A DNA stretch of 64,000 nt, taken from an uncultured Tenacibaculum sp. (GTDB taxonomy: Bacteria; Bacteroidota; Bacteroidia; Flavobacteriales; Flavobacteriaceae). The position numbers were made by a program, and so were the translations under genes. Shown here one piece after another: positions 1 through 8,623 of the stretch. Each line of letters opens with the position of its first letter. Within the stretch, counting starts at the first letter, position 1. Where the stretch lies: contig CANMIL010000004.1 of assembly GCA_947497895.1 (NCBI GenBank), forward strand, positions 62,001-126,000, in the 5' to 3' direction. The notes under the pieces are model-generated. The model made no database searches, was not told where the DNA came from, and saw only the letters and a program-made list of their open reading frames with translations.

Positions 1-1
1 A

Positions 2-526
2 GTTGTACCTGTAAAAGTATTAGGATGTAACGGTAGTGGAAGTTCTTCAGGAATTCTAGCTGGTATCAACCATGTTGGTAGATACGATATCGCTGGTGAT
101 GTTGCTAACTTAAGTTTAGGTGGATACCATGGTTCCGGATGCTCTACGAGCTCTGCTTACAGAAGTGCTTTAACGGCTTTATCTAACGGAGGAACTTATG
201 TTTCTCTTGCCGCAGGTAACAGTAGCGCAAATGCTGCTTACTATGCTCCTGCTTGTATTAACGGAAGTAGAATTTACACTGTTGCTTCAATGACTTGTAG
301 TCGTGGGTTCTCTTCTTTCTCAAATTACAACATGAACCCTGTTGACTGTATAGCAACTGGTAGTAGCGTTAACAGTACTTACTTAAACGGTGGATATGCT
401 ACATTAAGTGGTACTTCAATGGCTGCTCCTCACGTTGCTGGAATTATGCATGCTAGAGGAAGTGGACCAAGATTCTCTGGTTCTGTAAGACATAGAGGTG
501 AAAACTACCCTATTGCTGTAAGATAA
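2..526 (+). CDS. S8 subtilisin-family protease, 3' part (partial at window edge)
   Basis: The reading frame is open from the first bases of the window to TAA at 526, so the ORF-track start at 290 is internal. The visible 174 residues hold the oxyanion-hole Asn (LAAGNSSANA) and the catalytic Ser motif (SGTSMAAPHVAGI) of the S8 family, so this is the C-terminal part of the catalytic domain; the catalytic Asp and His lie outside the window. It is nearly identical, residue by residue, to the C-terminus of the next gene (1205-2473), including the unusual tail GENYPIAVR, so the two are tandem duplicates. A Cys (NPVDCIATG) replaces the Phe seen in the neighbour. Role inferred: extracytoplasmic protease. 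Confidence 0.93.
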   Translation, partial: VVPVKVLGCNGSGSSSGILAGINHVGRYDIAGDVANLSLGGYHGSGCSTSSAYRSALTALSNGGTYVSLAAGNSSANAAYYAPACINGSRIYTVASMTCSRGFSSFSNYNMNPVDCIATGSSVNSTYLNGGYATLSGTSMAAPHVAGIMHARGSGPRFSGSVRHRGENYPIAVR

Positions 527-550
527 AATTTTAATCTATAAAAAGATTAT

Positions 551-580
551 GAAACCGCTCATTTTCGAGCGGTTTCTTTT
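551..580 (+). terminator. rho-independent terminator
   Basis: The stem GAAACCGCTC / GAGCGGTTTC with a 6-nt loop is followed by a T-rich run, 25 bp after the stop codon of the first protease. It separates the two tandem protease genes transcriptionally. Confidence 0.85.
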
Positions 581-1204
581 TGTATAAATGCATAAATGCT
601 TAAGAAGTCGCTTCAATCATCTTTAGAAGATCTTTATAGCTCAATTAGTACCAATTAAACTAAAACAAGAGAGAAGATCAATGTTATGTCTTCAACAAAG
701 ATTTGTTTAAAAATGATAACCATTCTATTCCATTTAAAATAAAATTTTGAGTTCTAGATCTACATTTAATTACACATTTTATCAAAACAACTCAAAACCA
801 CTTATTTTAAATATTACTAAATTATTTATTAATTTATTAAATAAAATCCCGTTCCAAGGCGCTTTTTCAACAAAATCCTCAATAAAACCTTTTTTTTAAA
901 CATTCTAGACGGTCAATCAAAACAATTTTAAAAGTTAAAGAAATGTTAATTTTCATTAAAAAACTTAACTAAATGCAACCATAATTCTACCATTAAATCA
1001 CTCTTTTTTAAGATGTTAATTAATCCATAAAAATCGCATTTTCCCCTATAAAACCAATAGAGCAACTTAGTTGCTCTAACCTTTAAAAAACACCTCACAA
1101 AACAACACATACACATCTATTAAACAAAGCCTTAGCATTCTTTAGTGGTTTTTTTATATTCTGATTATTCCTAAATTAGCTCCAAATTAAAAACCCTTCT
1201 AACA
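581..1204. other. AT-rich intergenic region between the tandem proteases
   Basis: No ORF with coding character is seen. The region presumably carries the promoter of the second protease; no clear TAnnTTTG box could be fixed. One perfect 8-bp hairpin (AGAGCAAC TTA GTTGCTCT, 1059-1077) lies about 130 bp upstream of the start codon and lacks a T-run, so it is not a typical terminator. Confidence 0.6.
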
Positions 1205-2473
1205 ATGAAAAATGTAACTAAATTCATTTTTTGCGCTTCATTGATGGCGCTAGTTATGACTTCATGTCAAAACGAAAATTCTTCACAAGACAACTTACAA
1301 TCTGATGTTACCACGGCAATTGATGACAAAAACATCATTCCTGGTCAGTATATCGTTGTTTTCAAAGAATCAAAAATCGCTTCGGCTGCGAAGCAATTAG
1401 GTAAATCCGTATTTACCGATCGAAAATCGAAAGCGGCTTCAGTAGATAGAATTACTGAAACTTCTATCAAAGAAATTAATGCTGTTCTTACCAACAACAA
1501 TGTTGACAGATCGAAAGTATTAAATTACTACACTACCAAAATCTCTGGAATGGCTATCAAATTAACCGATGCGGAATTTGATAAAATAGCTAAAGACGAG
1601 AATGTAGAATCTATTGAATTCGATAGAAGAGTTGAGCTTCCAAAGTTTGAAGTAGAAAACGTTACTACTTTAGGTGATGCTCAAAGAGCTCCACAAACAA
1701 CTCCTTGTGGAATTAATAACGCAGGTGGTTTTGCTAATGGAGCCTCTAAAAACACTTGGGTTTGGGTTATCGATAGTGGAATCGATTTAGATCACCCAGA
1801 TTTAAATGTTGTTACAAGCTCTACCTATGCTAAATCTTTTGTTGGTGGTTCTGCTAACGATTGTAACGGACACGGAACACACGTAGCGGGCACTGCTGCT
1901 GCTAAAAATAACAGTGTTGGTGTCGTTGGTGTTTCTGCGGGTGCATCTGTAGTTCCTGTAAGAGTTTTTGGATGTAGCGGTGGAAGTAGTACCTCTACTA
2001 TTCTTGCTGGTATCAACCATGTTGGTAGATATGACATCGCTGGTGATGTTGCTAACTTAAGTTTAGGTGGATACCATGGTTCTGGATGTTCTAGTAGTTC
2101 TTCTTACAGAAGTGCGTTAAATGCTTTATCTAACGGAGGAACTTACGTGTCTATCGCTGCTGGAAATTCAAGTGCAAATGCAGCTTTATACGATCCTGCA
2201 TGTATTAATGGAAGCAGAATTTATACAGTTGCTTCAATGACTTGTAATCGTAGTTTTTCTTCATTTTCTAACTACAACATGAATCCTGTTGACTTTATCG
2301 CGACTGGTAGTAGCGTTTACAGTACTTACTTAAACGGTGGATACGCTACTTTAAGTGGTACATCTATGGCTGCTCCTCACGTTGCTGGAATTATGCATGC
2401 TAGAGGAAGTGGACCAAGATCATCAGGTTCTGTTTTCAATAGAGGTGAAAACTACCCTATTGCTGTAAGATAA
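1205..2473 (+). CDS. S8 subtilisin/proteinase K-family lipoprotein protease
   Basis: A 422-residue preproenzyme. Residues 1-21 form a lipoprotein signal with lipobox ending at Cys21 (VMTSC). About residues 45-140 look like an inhibitor-I9 propeptide (IPGQYIVVFK...). The catalytic domain shows Asp190 (VIDSGIDLDHPD), His223 (GHGTHVAGT), oxyanion Asn321 (AAGNSSAN) and Ser387 (SGTSMAAPHVAG), all in canonical context. There is no type IX sorting domain; the protein ends with a short tail GENYPIAVR shared with the upstream paralogue. Expected to be exported and membrane-anchored, cleaving proteins after propeptide removal. Own terminator follows at about 2495. The start ATG gives a perfect signal peptide. 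Confidence 0.95.
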   Translation: MKNVTKFIFCASLMALVMTSCQNENSSQDNLQSDVTTAIDDKNIIPGQYIVVFKESKIASAAKQLGKSVFTDRKSKAASVDRITETSIKEINAVLTNNNVDRSKVLNYYTTKISGMAIKLTDAEFDKIAKDENVESIEFDRRVELPKFEVENVTTLGDAQRAPQTTPCGINNAGGFANGASKNTWVWVIDSGIDLDHPDLNVVTSSTYAKSFVGGSANDCNGHGTHVAGTAAAKNNSVGVVGVSAGASVVPVRVFGCSGGSSTSTILAGINHVGRYDIAGDVANLSLGGYHGSGCSSSSSYRSALNALSNGGTYVSIAAGNSSANAALYDPACINGSRIYTVASMTCNRSFSSFSNYNMNPVDFIATGSSVYSTYLNGGYATLSGTSMAAPHVAGIMHARGSGPRSSGSVFNRGENYPIAVR

Positions 2474-2494
2474 TTCTAATCTTGATGAAATACA

Positions 2495-2525
2495 AAGCCA
2501 CTCGTAATTACGGGTGGTTTTTTGG
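2495..2525 (+). terminator. rho-independent terminator
   Basis: GCCACTCGTAATTACGGGTGG hairpin (one G-U pair) followed by TTTTTTGG, directly after the protease stop codon. Confidence 0.75.
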
Positions 2526-2620
2526 TATTCGTAGAAATAGTTCTGCAAACAAAACTTTACTAAGCAGAAAAAAATAAGCGCCCAATATTGACGCTTATAA
2601 ATATTATATAAAGTAATTTT

Positions 2621-3202
2621 TTAGAACTTGTATACGATTCCAAAGTTTACATCAGTTAGGTTTAAGTTAAAACCAAATGTGTTTCTAGCAACCGCACCTT
2701 CAACATCCATCTTAGTAGATTGAAATGCTAATGCTGCAACAGATGCACGTAATACTACGTGATCAGAAACAAAGTAGTGTACTCCTGGAAATAAATTAAC
2801 ACCAAATGTGTTCGTATCTAAAGCATTATCTCCTGAACCTACACTAGTTCTGATATACGCAAGACCTAAACCTGTAGTAAATGTGAACTTGTTTGAAGGC
2901 GTGAAAAAATAAACTGCTCCTAGACCTCCACCTGCAGTTGAAGAATCTGTAGCGTTTCCTCCAACCTCAACTGTAGCTGAACCAAAAGTTAACTGTGCTT
3001 CTAAAGCAATATTTTCACTAATGAAATATCCTGCACCTGGAGAGAACGTATAAGTATCAGTACTAGCCTCTCCTTGAGAAGTAGTTGTAAATCCTACAGA
3101 TCCAGTTGCGTAAAAATCTCCTTTTTCAAATCCTCCATCTTGAGCTTGGGTACCAAAAATCCCTAATACTGCGATAGCAGCAATGCTTAATATTTTTTTC
3201 AT
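2621..3202 (-). CDS. outer-membrane beta-barrel protein
   Basis: A 193-residue protein with a Sec signal peptide (MKKILSIAAIAVLGIFGTQAQ, cleavage after the AQ region) followed by alternating amphipathic strands and a C-terminal aromatic residue (NFGIVYKF), as in small OmpX/OmpW-like barrels (outer membrane protein beta-barrel domain family of Bacteroidota). Expected location is the outer membrane; substrate unknown. Monocistronic: it has its own promoter at 3291-3320 and faces the protease genes convergently. Confidence 0.88.
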   Translation of the reverse strand: MKKILSIAAIAVLGIFGTQAQDGGFEKGDFYATGSVGFTTTSQGEASTDTYTFSPGAGYFISENIALEAQLTFGSATVEVGGNATDSSTAGGGLGAVYFFTPSNKFTFTTGLGLAYIRTSVGSGDNALDTNTFGVNLFPGVHYFVSDHVVLRASVAALAFQSTKMDVEGAVARNTFGFNLNLTDVNFGIVYKF

Positions 3203-3290
3203 AATATTAGTTTAACTTATTCAAATAAAATTTATGCTAAGCTGTTTTAGAAAATCAAAATTGCGCAATTTGTTTCGTCACATAGCGGCG

Positions 3291-3320
3291 CAAATGTAGT
3301 ACTTTTTTTTAATTTAACAA
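3291..3320 (-). promoter_or_regulatory. Bacteroidota-type promoter of the beta-barrel gene
   Basis: On the minus strand, TTG (3318-3320), 19 bp spacer, TACATTTG (3291-3298) matches the -33 / -7 (TAnnTTTG) pattern of Bacteroidota sigma-A promoters, about 90 bp upstream of the start codon. The long leader (about 85 nt) may hold post-transcriptional control. Confidence 0.75.
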
Positions 3321-3610
3321 TTTATTATGAAGTTTAATAAACAACTTGTTCTTAATCTCTTCCCTGTTTAAACACTTAAAAAGAAACTGGTATTCTATGA
3401 TACTTTTGTTATATCAGTTATCAAACTATTCAAAGAAGCTCAAAAAGATTGCGAAGTAATTGGTGTTTCTAAACTGGTTGAGACGAGTTAACTTAGAATG
3501 AGTCTTATTTTTTCACCAAATGATTATATATGACAAATCCGTCTTATAATTGAATCATCTTTCCTTAAAATTCTTATTTTGGTCTAAAAATTAACCAGAC
3601 AGCTACGATA
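3321..3610. other. intergenic region, no gene seen
   Basis: AT-rich region between the beta-barrel promoter and the divergently transcribed 450-aa gene. No ORF or RNA hairpin worth annotating was seen; the promoter of the next gene must lie at its right end. Confidence 0.5.
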
Positions 3611-4963
3611 ATGGAATTAGAGACAAAGAAAATACAAGATCGATTTGGAAGACCCTATGTTGAATTTAATAATAGAAAAATAGGTGTTAAAGAAGCCGAT
3701 TGCCTTATTATTTGGAGATTAAAAAATTCCTCTTCTGACAAAAACCTTTTTAACAGTTTTTTAAATTTAGGCATAGAGTCGATAAAAACAAAAGGATTCA
3801 ACCTCATAGACCTTCTTATTTATCGAGACCATTACAAAGAATTACAGTTTATAAACAATTTATCCTTTTTATTTGATTTAAACGCAAATACAATTGAATT
3901 AACGGGTACTATAAATTTTTTGAATTGGGATAAACAAATATCCATAAAAGAATGGTTTATATCACTTCAAAATAAAATTTCATTTTACCATGGTGATATC
4001 AAAAGTGAATTCAGGTATGATAACTTTGATGATTATTTTCACTTACGATTCGAAGAGCTAAATTCTCTTAAAGAATCTTACAATTACATTTTAAGTCTAT
4101 TAACCAAATCTTCATTAGAAATATTTGAAGAAAATCAATCTACTATAATAACGAAAATCGAAATTCCAAAAGCTTTAAGAACAGCATTTCATCAGTATCT
4201 GATTTTCTTTGGAACCTTTACAGAAAAAGCAAAATCTAAGCGAATTGAAATTCAAATAAAGGAATATGACGAAGGTTTAGAACTAAGTTTTGATAAAACC
4301 ATTGATACTGAATCAGTCCAAGAATACCTGAATGAATACATAAACTTTGTTAAAAATAAAGTAGAAAACATTGATCCGAAAATTGAAACAGAGCTCAATT
4401 CAATAGAACATAAGCTACTTATTGCAGAGTTAAAAAACGAAGTAAGAAACCTTGAATCCAAACTAGAAATTAAAGATGTCGAGATAAAGTATCTAAACAC
4501 CGTTTTTAAGAGTATGGAAAACATCGCCTTGACTCAAGCTCAAAACCCTGCTCCTCTTCAAATCAGCTCGGCTGCACATTCAAATGCCGTTGCCACCAGT
4601 AACTCATCAATTGATTTTAAAGTTGAAATCCAAGGATTACAAAATGATTTCCTAGAGTTTAAAGGTGAAATGGACAAACATTTAAATGAAGCTCAGAAAA
4701 AGGAACTAGAAAAAATAGATACAGAACTTTTAGAAGTTGATGAAACCGTCAAAGCTCCTGAAAAAGTAGATAAAAAAAGTTTCAAAAGGCTTAAACGAGT
4801 AATCGATCAAATAAACAAACCCAATTCTGATTGGAACAAAGCTATCAAAGCTTCGAAAAAAGGGGTTGAGTATCTAAAAAGTATTGGTAAGGCTTATAAT
4901 AAGATTGCACAACATGTAGATCTACCAAATATCACAGAAGTACTCGGAAATATTATTTCTTAA
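3611..4963 (+). CDS. hypothetical protein with C-terminal coiled coil
   Basis: A 450-residue soluble protein that I do not recognise. The first ~240 residues look globular (start MELETKKIQDRFGRPYVEF); ~265-300 form a strong heptad-rich helix (AELKNEVRNLESKLEIKDVE); a low-complexity Ala/Ser linker follows (~310-335), then a charged helical region and a short basic stretch (VDKKSFKRLKRVI) near the end. No signal peptide or TM segment. It ends 2 nt before the end of the convergent 104-aa gene. Being next to a putAbiC-type gene it could belong to a defence neighbourhood, but nothing in the protein shows that. Confidence 0.8.
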   Translation: MELETKKIQDRFGRPYVEFNNRKIGVKEADCLIIWRLKNSSSDKNLFNSFLNLGIESIKTKGFNLIDLLIYRDHYKELQFINNLSFLFDLNANTIELTGTINFLNWDKQISIKEWFISLQNKISFYHGDIKSEFRYDNFDDYFHLRFEELNSLKESYNYILSLLTKSSLEIFEENQSTIITKIEIPKALRTAFHQYLIFFGTFTEKAKSKRIEIQIKEYDEGLELSFDKTIDTESVQEYLNEYINFVKNKVENIDPKIETELNSIEHKLLIAELKNEVRNLESKLEIKDVEIKYLNTVFKSMENIALTQAQNPAPLQISSAAHSNAVATSNSSIDFKVEIQGLQNDFLEFKGEMDKHLNEAQKKELEKIDTELLEVDETVKAPEKVDKKSFKRLKRVIDQINKPNSDWNKAIKASKKGVEYLKSIGKAYNKIAQHVDLPNITEVLGNIIS

Positions 4964-4965
4964 AA

Positions 4966-5280
4966 CTATTTTATATTTCTAATATCAAGTTTAACACTAG
5001 TCACAACTCCATTTTCCTTGGTTACTTTAATAGCTTCTTCACTCTCAGCAGCGATATCTAAGAAATCCTGAGTAAATGGATTATTATGAAGTTCTGGCCA
5101 ACATCCTGAATCTTTTATCACCCAGTAGGCTTTAGGTCCCATCCCTCTCTTTTCGTTGAGCAAATCCATACTCATTTTCAAACTTGCTCCAGCTGCCTTT
5201 AAGTCAGAAATAAATGTTTTTATTTCTTCATCATTTTTCAATTCTCGTTTCAAGATTTCATCTATTCTTTCTTTGTTCAT
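4966..5280 (-). CDS. hypothetical protein, co-transcribed with the broken putAbiC gene
   Basis: A 104-residue soluble protein, not recognised. Helical N-terminal half (MNKERIDEILKRELKNDEE) and a short beta-rich C-terminus (VVTSVKLDIRNIK). It starts 9 bp after the stop of the putAbiC reading frame and is on the same strand, so the two are probably one transcript. Whether it is functionally linked to the AbiC-like protein is unknown. Confidence 0.75.
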   Translation of the reverse strand: MNKERIDEILKRELKNDEEIKTFISDLKAAGASLKMSMDLLNEKRGMGPKAYWVIKDSGCWPELHNNPFTQDFLDIAAESEEAIKVTKENGVVTSVKLDIRNIK

Positions 5281-5289
5281 ACTATCTTT

Positions 5290-6132
5290 TTAAGAATTAG
5301 ATTTAACAAAAGGATTTTCTGAAACACTCTTTTCTTTAAAATTGTCCCAATGACTCTCTTCCATAAGAAAATACTCATCTGTATCATTAAACAAATCATA
5401 TTCATCAATGATAAATTTTAATTTAGGATAACCTCTACAATCTATAATAGAATAGTACATCAAAAAAGCTACCTCATGATCCCCTAGTTGTGAAATAATA
5501 AGATTATAATAAAACTTCTTATCTACTGAACCAATAAATTTAGTCGAATGTATAAACTCAAAAATCCCTATAATATTTCTAAAATATTGAGCTAAACCAT
5601 TATCTCTATTTTCTAAAAACACAGTATTAAAAGATTTTTCAAAAGTACTACCTTCCCTAAAACGGAATAGGACTCTATCATATAGATATTTAAAACACTC
5701 TCTTCCTTCTTTAAAACTGCTATCTCCGAAAGCATAATGAATACATTTTAAGTTATTAACAATCTCATTATGAAGATTTAGCATTTGAAAAAACGTATTC
5801 TCAAATTTTTATGTTTTCAAAGTATCATTTTGAATCTTAAACTCTTCTTTCTGACCTTTAAGTTCATTACGCGCCATTCTTAACTCTTCTCTCTGAAGTT
5901 TCAATTCCTGTCTCTGCATATTAATCGTATAAATTAACCCCGCAAATGCTAATCCAGAGAATAAAGCATTAACTGCTCCAAATGAATCTCCGAACACCCC
6001 AATCTTATTCCAATCCTCAAGACCTGGAATCATTTTCAATAATGGATGGGAGAATATCCAAATAATTACTATCAATAAAGACAATAAAATAAGAGGCCAC
6101 CAATTTGTTGAATTTTCTTTTTGTTCTTTCAT
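5290..6132 (-). pseudogene. putAbiC-type phage abortive-infection protein, split by an in-frame TAA
   Basis: The ORF track splits this into 107 aa (5809-6132) and 164 aa (5290-5784), but both parts lie in the same frame and are separated only by TAA at 5809-5811: ...QNDTLKT, stop, KFENTFFQMLNLHNEIV. The N-part has a TM segment (LILLSLLIVIIWIF), then FGDSFGAVNALFSGLAFAG and a QRQELKLQREEL coiled coil; the second part starts with FENTFFQ(L/M)L. This order and length (about 280 codons) are those of the putative phage abortive infection family (putAbiC). A CAA-to-TAA change (Gln to stop) would explain it. Either the gene is inactivated by a nonsense mutation, the two halves work as separate chains, or the stop is read through. 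Confidence 0.85.
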
Positions 6133-6215
6133 CTTTTTCTTCGTTGTAGTTAGTTACGCAAGTATAGCGAAAACAAAGGGGAATTCAAAGGGAGAAACTA
6201 AACGAAAAAGCAGAA

Positions 6216-6240
6216 AAAACACCTCCTTATGAGGTGTTTT
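6216..6240 (-). terminator. rho-independent terminator
   Basis: AAAACACCTC / GAGGTGTTTT stem with 5-nt loop, downstream of the 274-aa lipoprotein gene on the minus strand; AT runs on both sides make it potentially bidirectional. Confidence 0.75.
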
Positions 6241-6315
6241 AATTATTTCTATTTTTTCTAACTAAAAATTATTTATACTTTCTAAAGGTAACTATCTCTC
6301 GTTTTATTACCCGTT

Positions 6316-7140
6316 TTATTCGTAACTAAAATATAACTCACCTAACAACTCTCCATCATAATAATATTTTCTTGTCAACGGTGCATTAAAATCATTTAAT
6401 GTATATAAATACTCGATTTCAGAGAGATCTGAAGTAATTTTAGAAATTAACCTAGTATTGAAAGACTGAGCTGAATCTGCTAAGGAATTATTCATTAAAA
6501 CAGGGTTTAACAAATTATCTCCATAAACACTTGCATAAGAAAAAGGATAAGTACCATTTTCTTGATATAAATAATTATATCTTGTTGAAAATGAAGTTAA
6601 ACTAATTAAATTGAAATCCGTATCGTATTCCGCCGATACCCTCACCTCATTATTTACAATTTCTTTATTAATAACACCTCTATTTCCAATTTTAAAAACC
6701 TTCAACGAAATATTTCCATTTGAATTTGTTTCACTCACAATGGTATTGTCACTATTATAAGTGAAGCTCGTAATTGCTATGTCACTACCTTTTGTTCTTT
6801 TCGTTTCTTTTATGCGATTGGCATCATCATAACTAATATTCTTCTCATAATCCACTGTTCCATTTGGCAAATATCCTTTTTCTGAAAGCAAAACATTATT
6901 ATTCGAATAATTCCATTCGTGAATATATGTGAGTTCATTATTCTCATTATAAAATGATGATTTAATGGGTTTATTATTACTAAACTCCGTAATAATTCTT
7001 TCCGATAACTCATCATTTTCAAATATTCTCTGTTCAGTTCTAATTAAATTAAGCGTATTATTTTCAATAAGTTCAATATTTTCAGATGAGCACGAAGTTA
7101 ATAGTAATACAATAAATGCTAGTAAAAATACTTTTTTCAT
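6316..7140 (-). CDS. lipoprotein with repeated YD-like strands
   Basis: A 274-residue lipoprotein: signal MKKVFLLAFIVLLLTSCSS with the lipidated Cys at residue 17. The mature part is rich in short repeated beta-strand units of the type (I/N)TSFTYNSDNTIVSE and YDDANRIKETKR, as in DUF4595/RHS-like host lipoproteins of Bacteroidota. It likely sits in the outer membrane; function unknown. It is the last host gene before the prophage. Confidence 0.85.
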   Translation of the reverse strand: MKKVFLLAFIVLLLTSCSSENIELIENNTLNLIRTEQRIFENDELSERIITEFSNNKPIKSSFYNENNELTYIHEWNYSNNNVLLSEKGYLPNGTVDYEKNISYDDANRIKETKRTKGSDIAITSFTYNSDNTIVSETNSNGNISLKVFKIGNRGVINKEIVNNEVRVSAEYDTDFNLISLTSFSTRYNYLYQENGTYPFSYASVYGDNLLNPVLMNNSLADSAQSFNTRLISKITSDLSEIEYLYTLNDFNAPLTRKYYYDGELLGELYFSYE

Positions 7141-7241
7141 AGGTTTTAAATTTGTAGGTTCTTATAACAATATTTTTCGAGGAAAAGCCAGTCACTCTTA
7201 ATTGTTTTAAAGACTGTTAACACTTCCTAATAAAAACAAAA

Positions 7242-7267
7242 AAGCCTTACTAAAACTAGTAAGGCTT
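7242..7267 (-). terminator. original terminator of tRNA-Arg, displaced by prophage insertion
   Basis: AAGCCTTACTA / TAGTAAGGCTT hairpin with 4-nt loop immediately next to the attL core. It corresponds in position and sequence style to the hairpin now following the intact tRNA-Arg at 56885-56910, so it is read as the host terminator that followed the tRNA before the phage inserted. Confidence 0.8.
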
Positions 7268-7287
7268 ATTGTGATCGCGACAGGATT
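7266..7287. other. attachment site attL (core repeat)
   Basis: The sequence GTGATCGCGACAGGATT with 5 preceding bases is identical to the 3' end of tRNA-Arg at 56909-56930. Identity stops exactly at 7288. It represents the displaced bacterial tRNA 3' fragment and is not a working tRNA. Confidence 0.95.
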
Positions 7288-7335
7288 ATATTTTCACACT
7301 CCTAAGCCCTTTAAATACTAGGTTTATATTTTTTT

Positions 7336-7358
7336 GTTGACAGTTTTGTTGACACTTT
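7336..7358. promoter_or_regulatory. putative integrase arm-type sites, left arm
   Basis: Two direct copies of GTTGACA (GTTGACAGTTTT and GTTGACACTTT) lie about 50 bp inside the left end. The same pair with the same spacing occurs at 56770-56792 inside the right end, which fits arm-binding sites of a tyrosine recombinase. Confidence 0.65.
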
Positions 7359-7451
7359 CTTTATTTAACTCATAACAACGTTTCTTTATAACAATTCGGC
7401 AAAGTTATATAAAAATCCATTATCTCAATTAAATATTTATATATTTACAAC

Positions 7452-7473
7452 ATCTATGCAGACGTGCATAGAT
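7452..7473. other. 9-bp perfect hairpin near the left end
   Basis: ATCTATGCA / TGCATAGAT with loop GACG, followed by a T-rich run (TTTCTTTTT). It could be a terminator or part of a small RNA; a second terminator hairpin follows 20 bp later. Confidence 0.5.
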
Positions 7474-7494
7474 TTTCTTTTTCATAGCAATTTT

Positions 7495-7523
7495 CCCACT
7501 CAATCTTTTGAGTGGGTTTTTTA
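7495..7523 (+). terminator. rho-independent terminator before the ExoVII-like gene
   Basis: CCCACTCAA / TTGAGTGGG stem, loop TCTT, then TTTTTTA. It insulates the prophage cargo gene from rightward transcription entering across the left end. The ORF-track start TTG at 7508 lies inside this stem, which argues for the ATG at 7562. Confidence 0.8.
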
Positions 7524-7561
7524 TTTTATATATTGGAAGTATAAAATTAGCTATACTAAAC

Positions 7562-8596
7562 ATGACTACTCTAAGCTCAGAATATACAGTTGAATCGATT
7601 ATACACTTATATAGAGATAGTATCCGTACTAACTTTGATGAGAAAATTGTTACTCTCGAAGGTTTTTATCATGGATCGGGTAAACAATCTTACAATGGTG
7701 TTTATTATGATAGAATTTATGATGCTGACAAACTGCATAATCTAACAATTATAATTAAAGATCAACAAAGAAAGGGACTAATAACAGGACAATACTACCG
7801 ATTTAATGGCTTTATAAATCGTAGTGGCCAAATAGCAAAAGATGGTTCAATTCGTTATGGCTTTAGAGTAACTAAAATAGTTGAGCAATTAGATCAGCAC
7901 AAGTTCATTTCAAAAGATGAATTTGATTTAATACGTCAGCGTTTTGATAAAGATTCAGTAGATATACAAAGCTATTTACTTGAGATTATTAGAAACGGTA
8001 AAAGACCTAATATTCATATAATTTTAGGATCAACTTCAATTGTCGATGCTGATTATAAAAGCCAATTAAACGAGGATCATATTTTCAACATAACCGAGGA
8101 AAGAGTTAATTTCAGTAGAAGTTCTGAACTATTAAATGCATTTTCAGGAAATGACAATCAGGACAATGATCTAATCGTTTGCATGCGTGGTGGTGGTTCA
8201 GGATTAGAAATATTCAATAATACTGATTTAGCTAATCAAGTAGTCAAACTGCAAACACCATTTGTAACTGCTTTGGGGCATAAATCAGATCTTTCAATGA
8301 CTGAAAGAATGGCTGATCGTGGTTTTCCTACTCCAACAGCATTTGGTTCTTTTCTTAGTTTTATAGAAAACATCTATCTATCAGAAATTCAAGAACTGAA
8401 AGAAAAGGATACTAAAATAAAAGACCTAAATAAGAGAATTGAAGCTCTGGAGGTAAAACATAATAACGATAAAGAAGAACTAAAATTACTCTATACTGAA
8501 CTACAAATAAAAGATCAAAAGAAAATCAAAAAATTAAGTTTAGCTCTTCTTATAGCTTTCTTAGCTATTATAGTTCTATGGTTAATTTTAAAATAG
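7562..8596 (+). CDS. exonuclease VII large-subunit-like protein with C-terminal membrane anchor
   Basis: I choose ATG 7562 (344 aa) because the track start is a TTG in a terminator stem. Residues ~20-110 fit a small OB-like domain; ~150-270 contain the XseA catalytic-domain signatures: DLIVCMRGGGS, DLANQVVKLQTPFVTALGHKSD and ADRGFPTPTAFGS. A coiled coil (~275-320) replaces the usual long XseA helical tail and a single TM helix (LSLALLIAFLAIIVLWLIL) ends the protein. Canonical ExoVII degrades ssDNA with the small subunit XseB; none is encoded here and the protein is membrane-tethered, so a phage-exclusion or DNA-entry role is conceivable. It is the outermost prophage gene at attL, opposite in strand to the structural genes, typical for cargo. 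Confidence 0.85.
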   Translation: MTTLSSEYTVESIIHLYRDSIRTNFDEKIVTLEGFYHGSGKQSYNGVYYDRIYDADKLHNLTIIIKDQQRKGLITGQYYRFNGFINRSGQIAKDGSIRYGFRVTKIVEQLDQHKFISKDEFDLIRQRFDKDSVDIQSYLLEIIRNGKRPNIHIILGSTSIVDADYKSQLNEDHIFNITEERVNFSRSSELLNAFSGNDNQDNDLIVCMRGGGSGLEIFNNTDLANQVVKLQTPFVTALGHKSDLSMTERMADRGFPTPTAFGSFLSFIENIYLSEIQELKEKDTKIKDLNKRIEALEVKHNNDKEELKLLYTELQIKDQKKIKKLSLALLIAFLAIIVLWLILK

Positions 8597-8623
8597 GTTT
8601 ATTCTGATTCATTTGAAACCTGA

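Noticed and set aside
290-526. 78-aa ORF as a complete gene
   Set aside because: The frame is open to the window edge and contains protease sequence upstream; it is the 3' part of a longer gene.
7266-7287. tRNA fragment gene
   Set aside because: Only the last 16 tRNA bases are present; it is the attL scar.
7508-7561. TTG start of the ExoVII-like gene
   Set aside because: The TTG is within a terminator stem; the ATG at 7562 follows it and gives the normal domain start.
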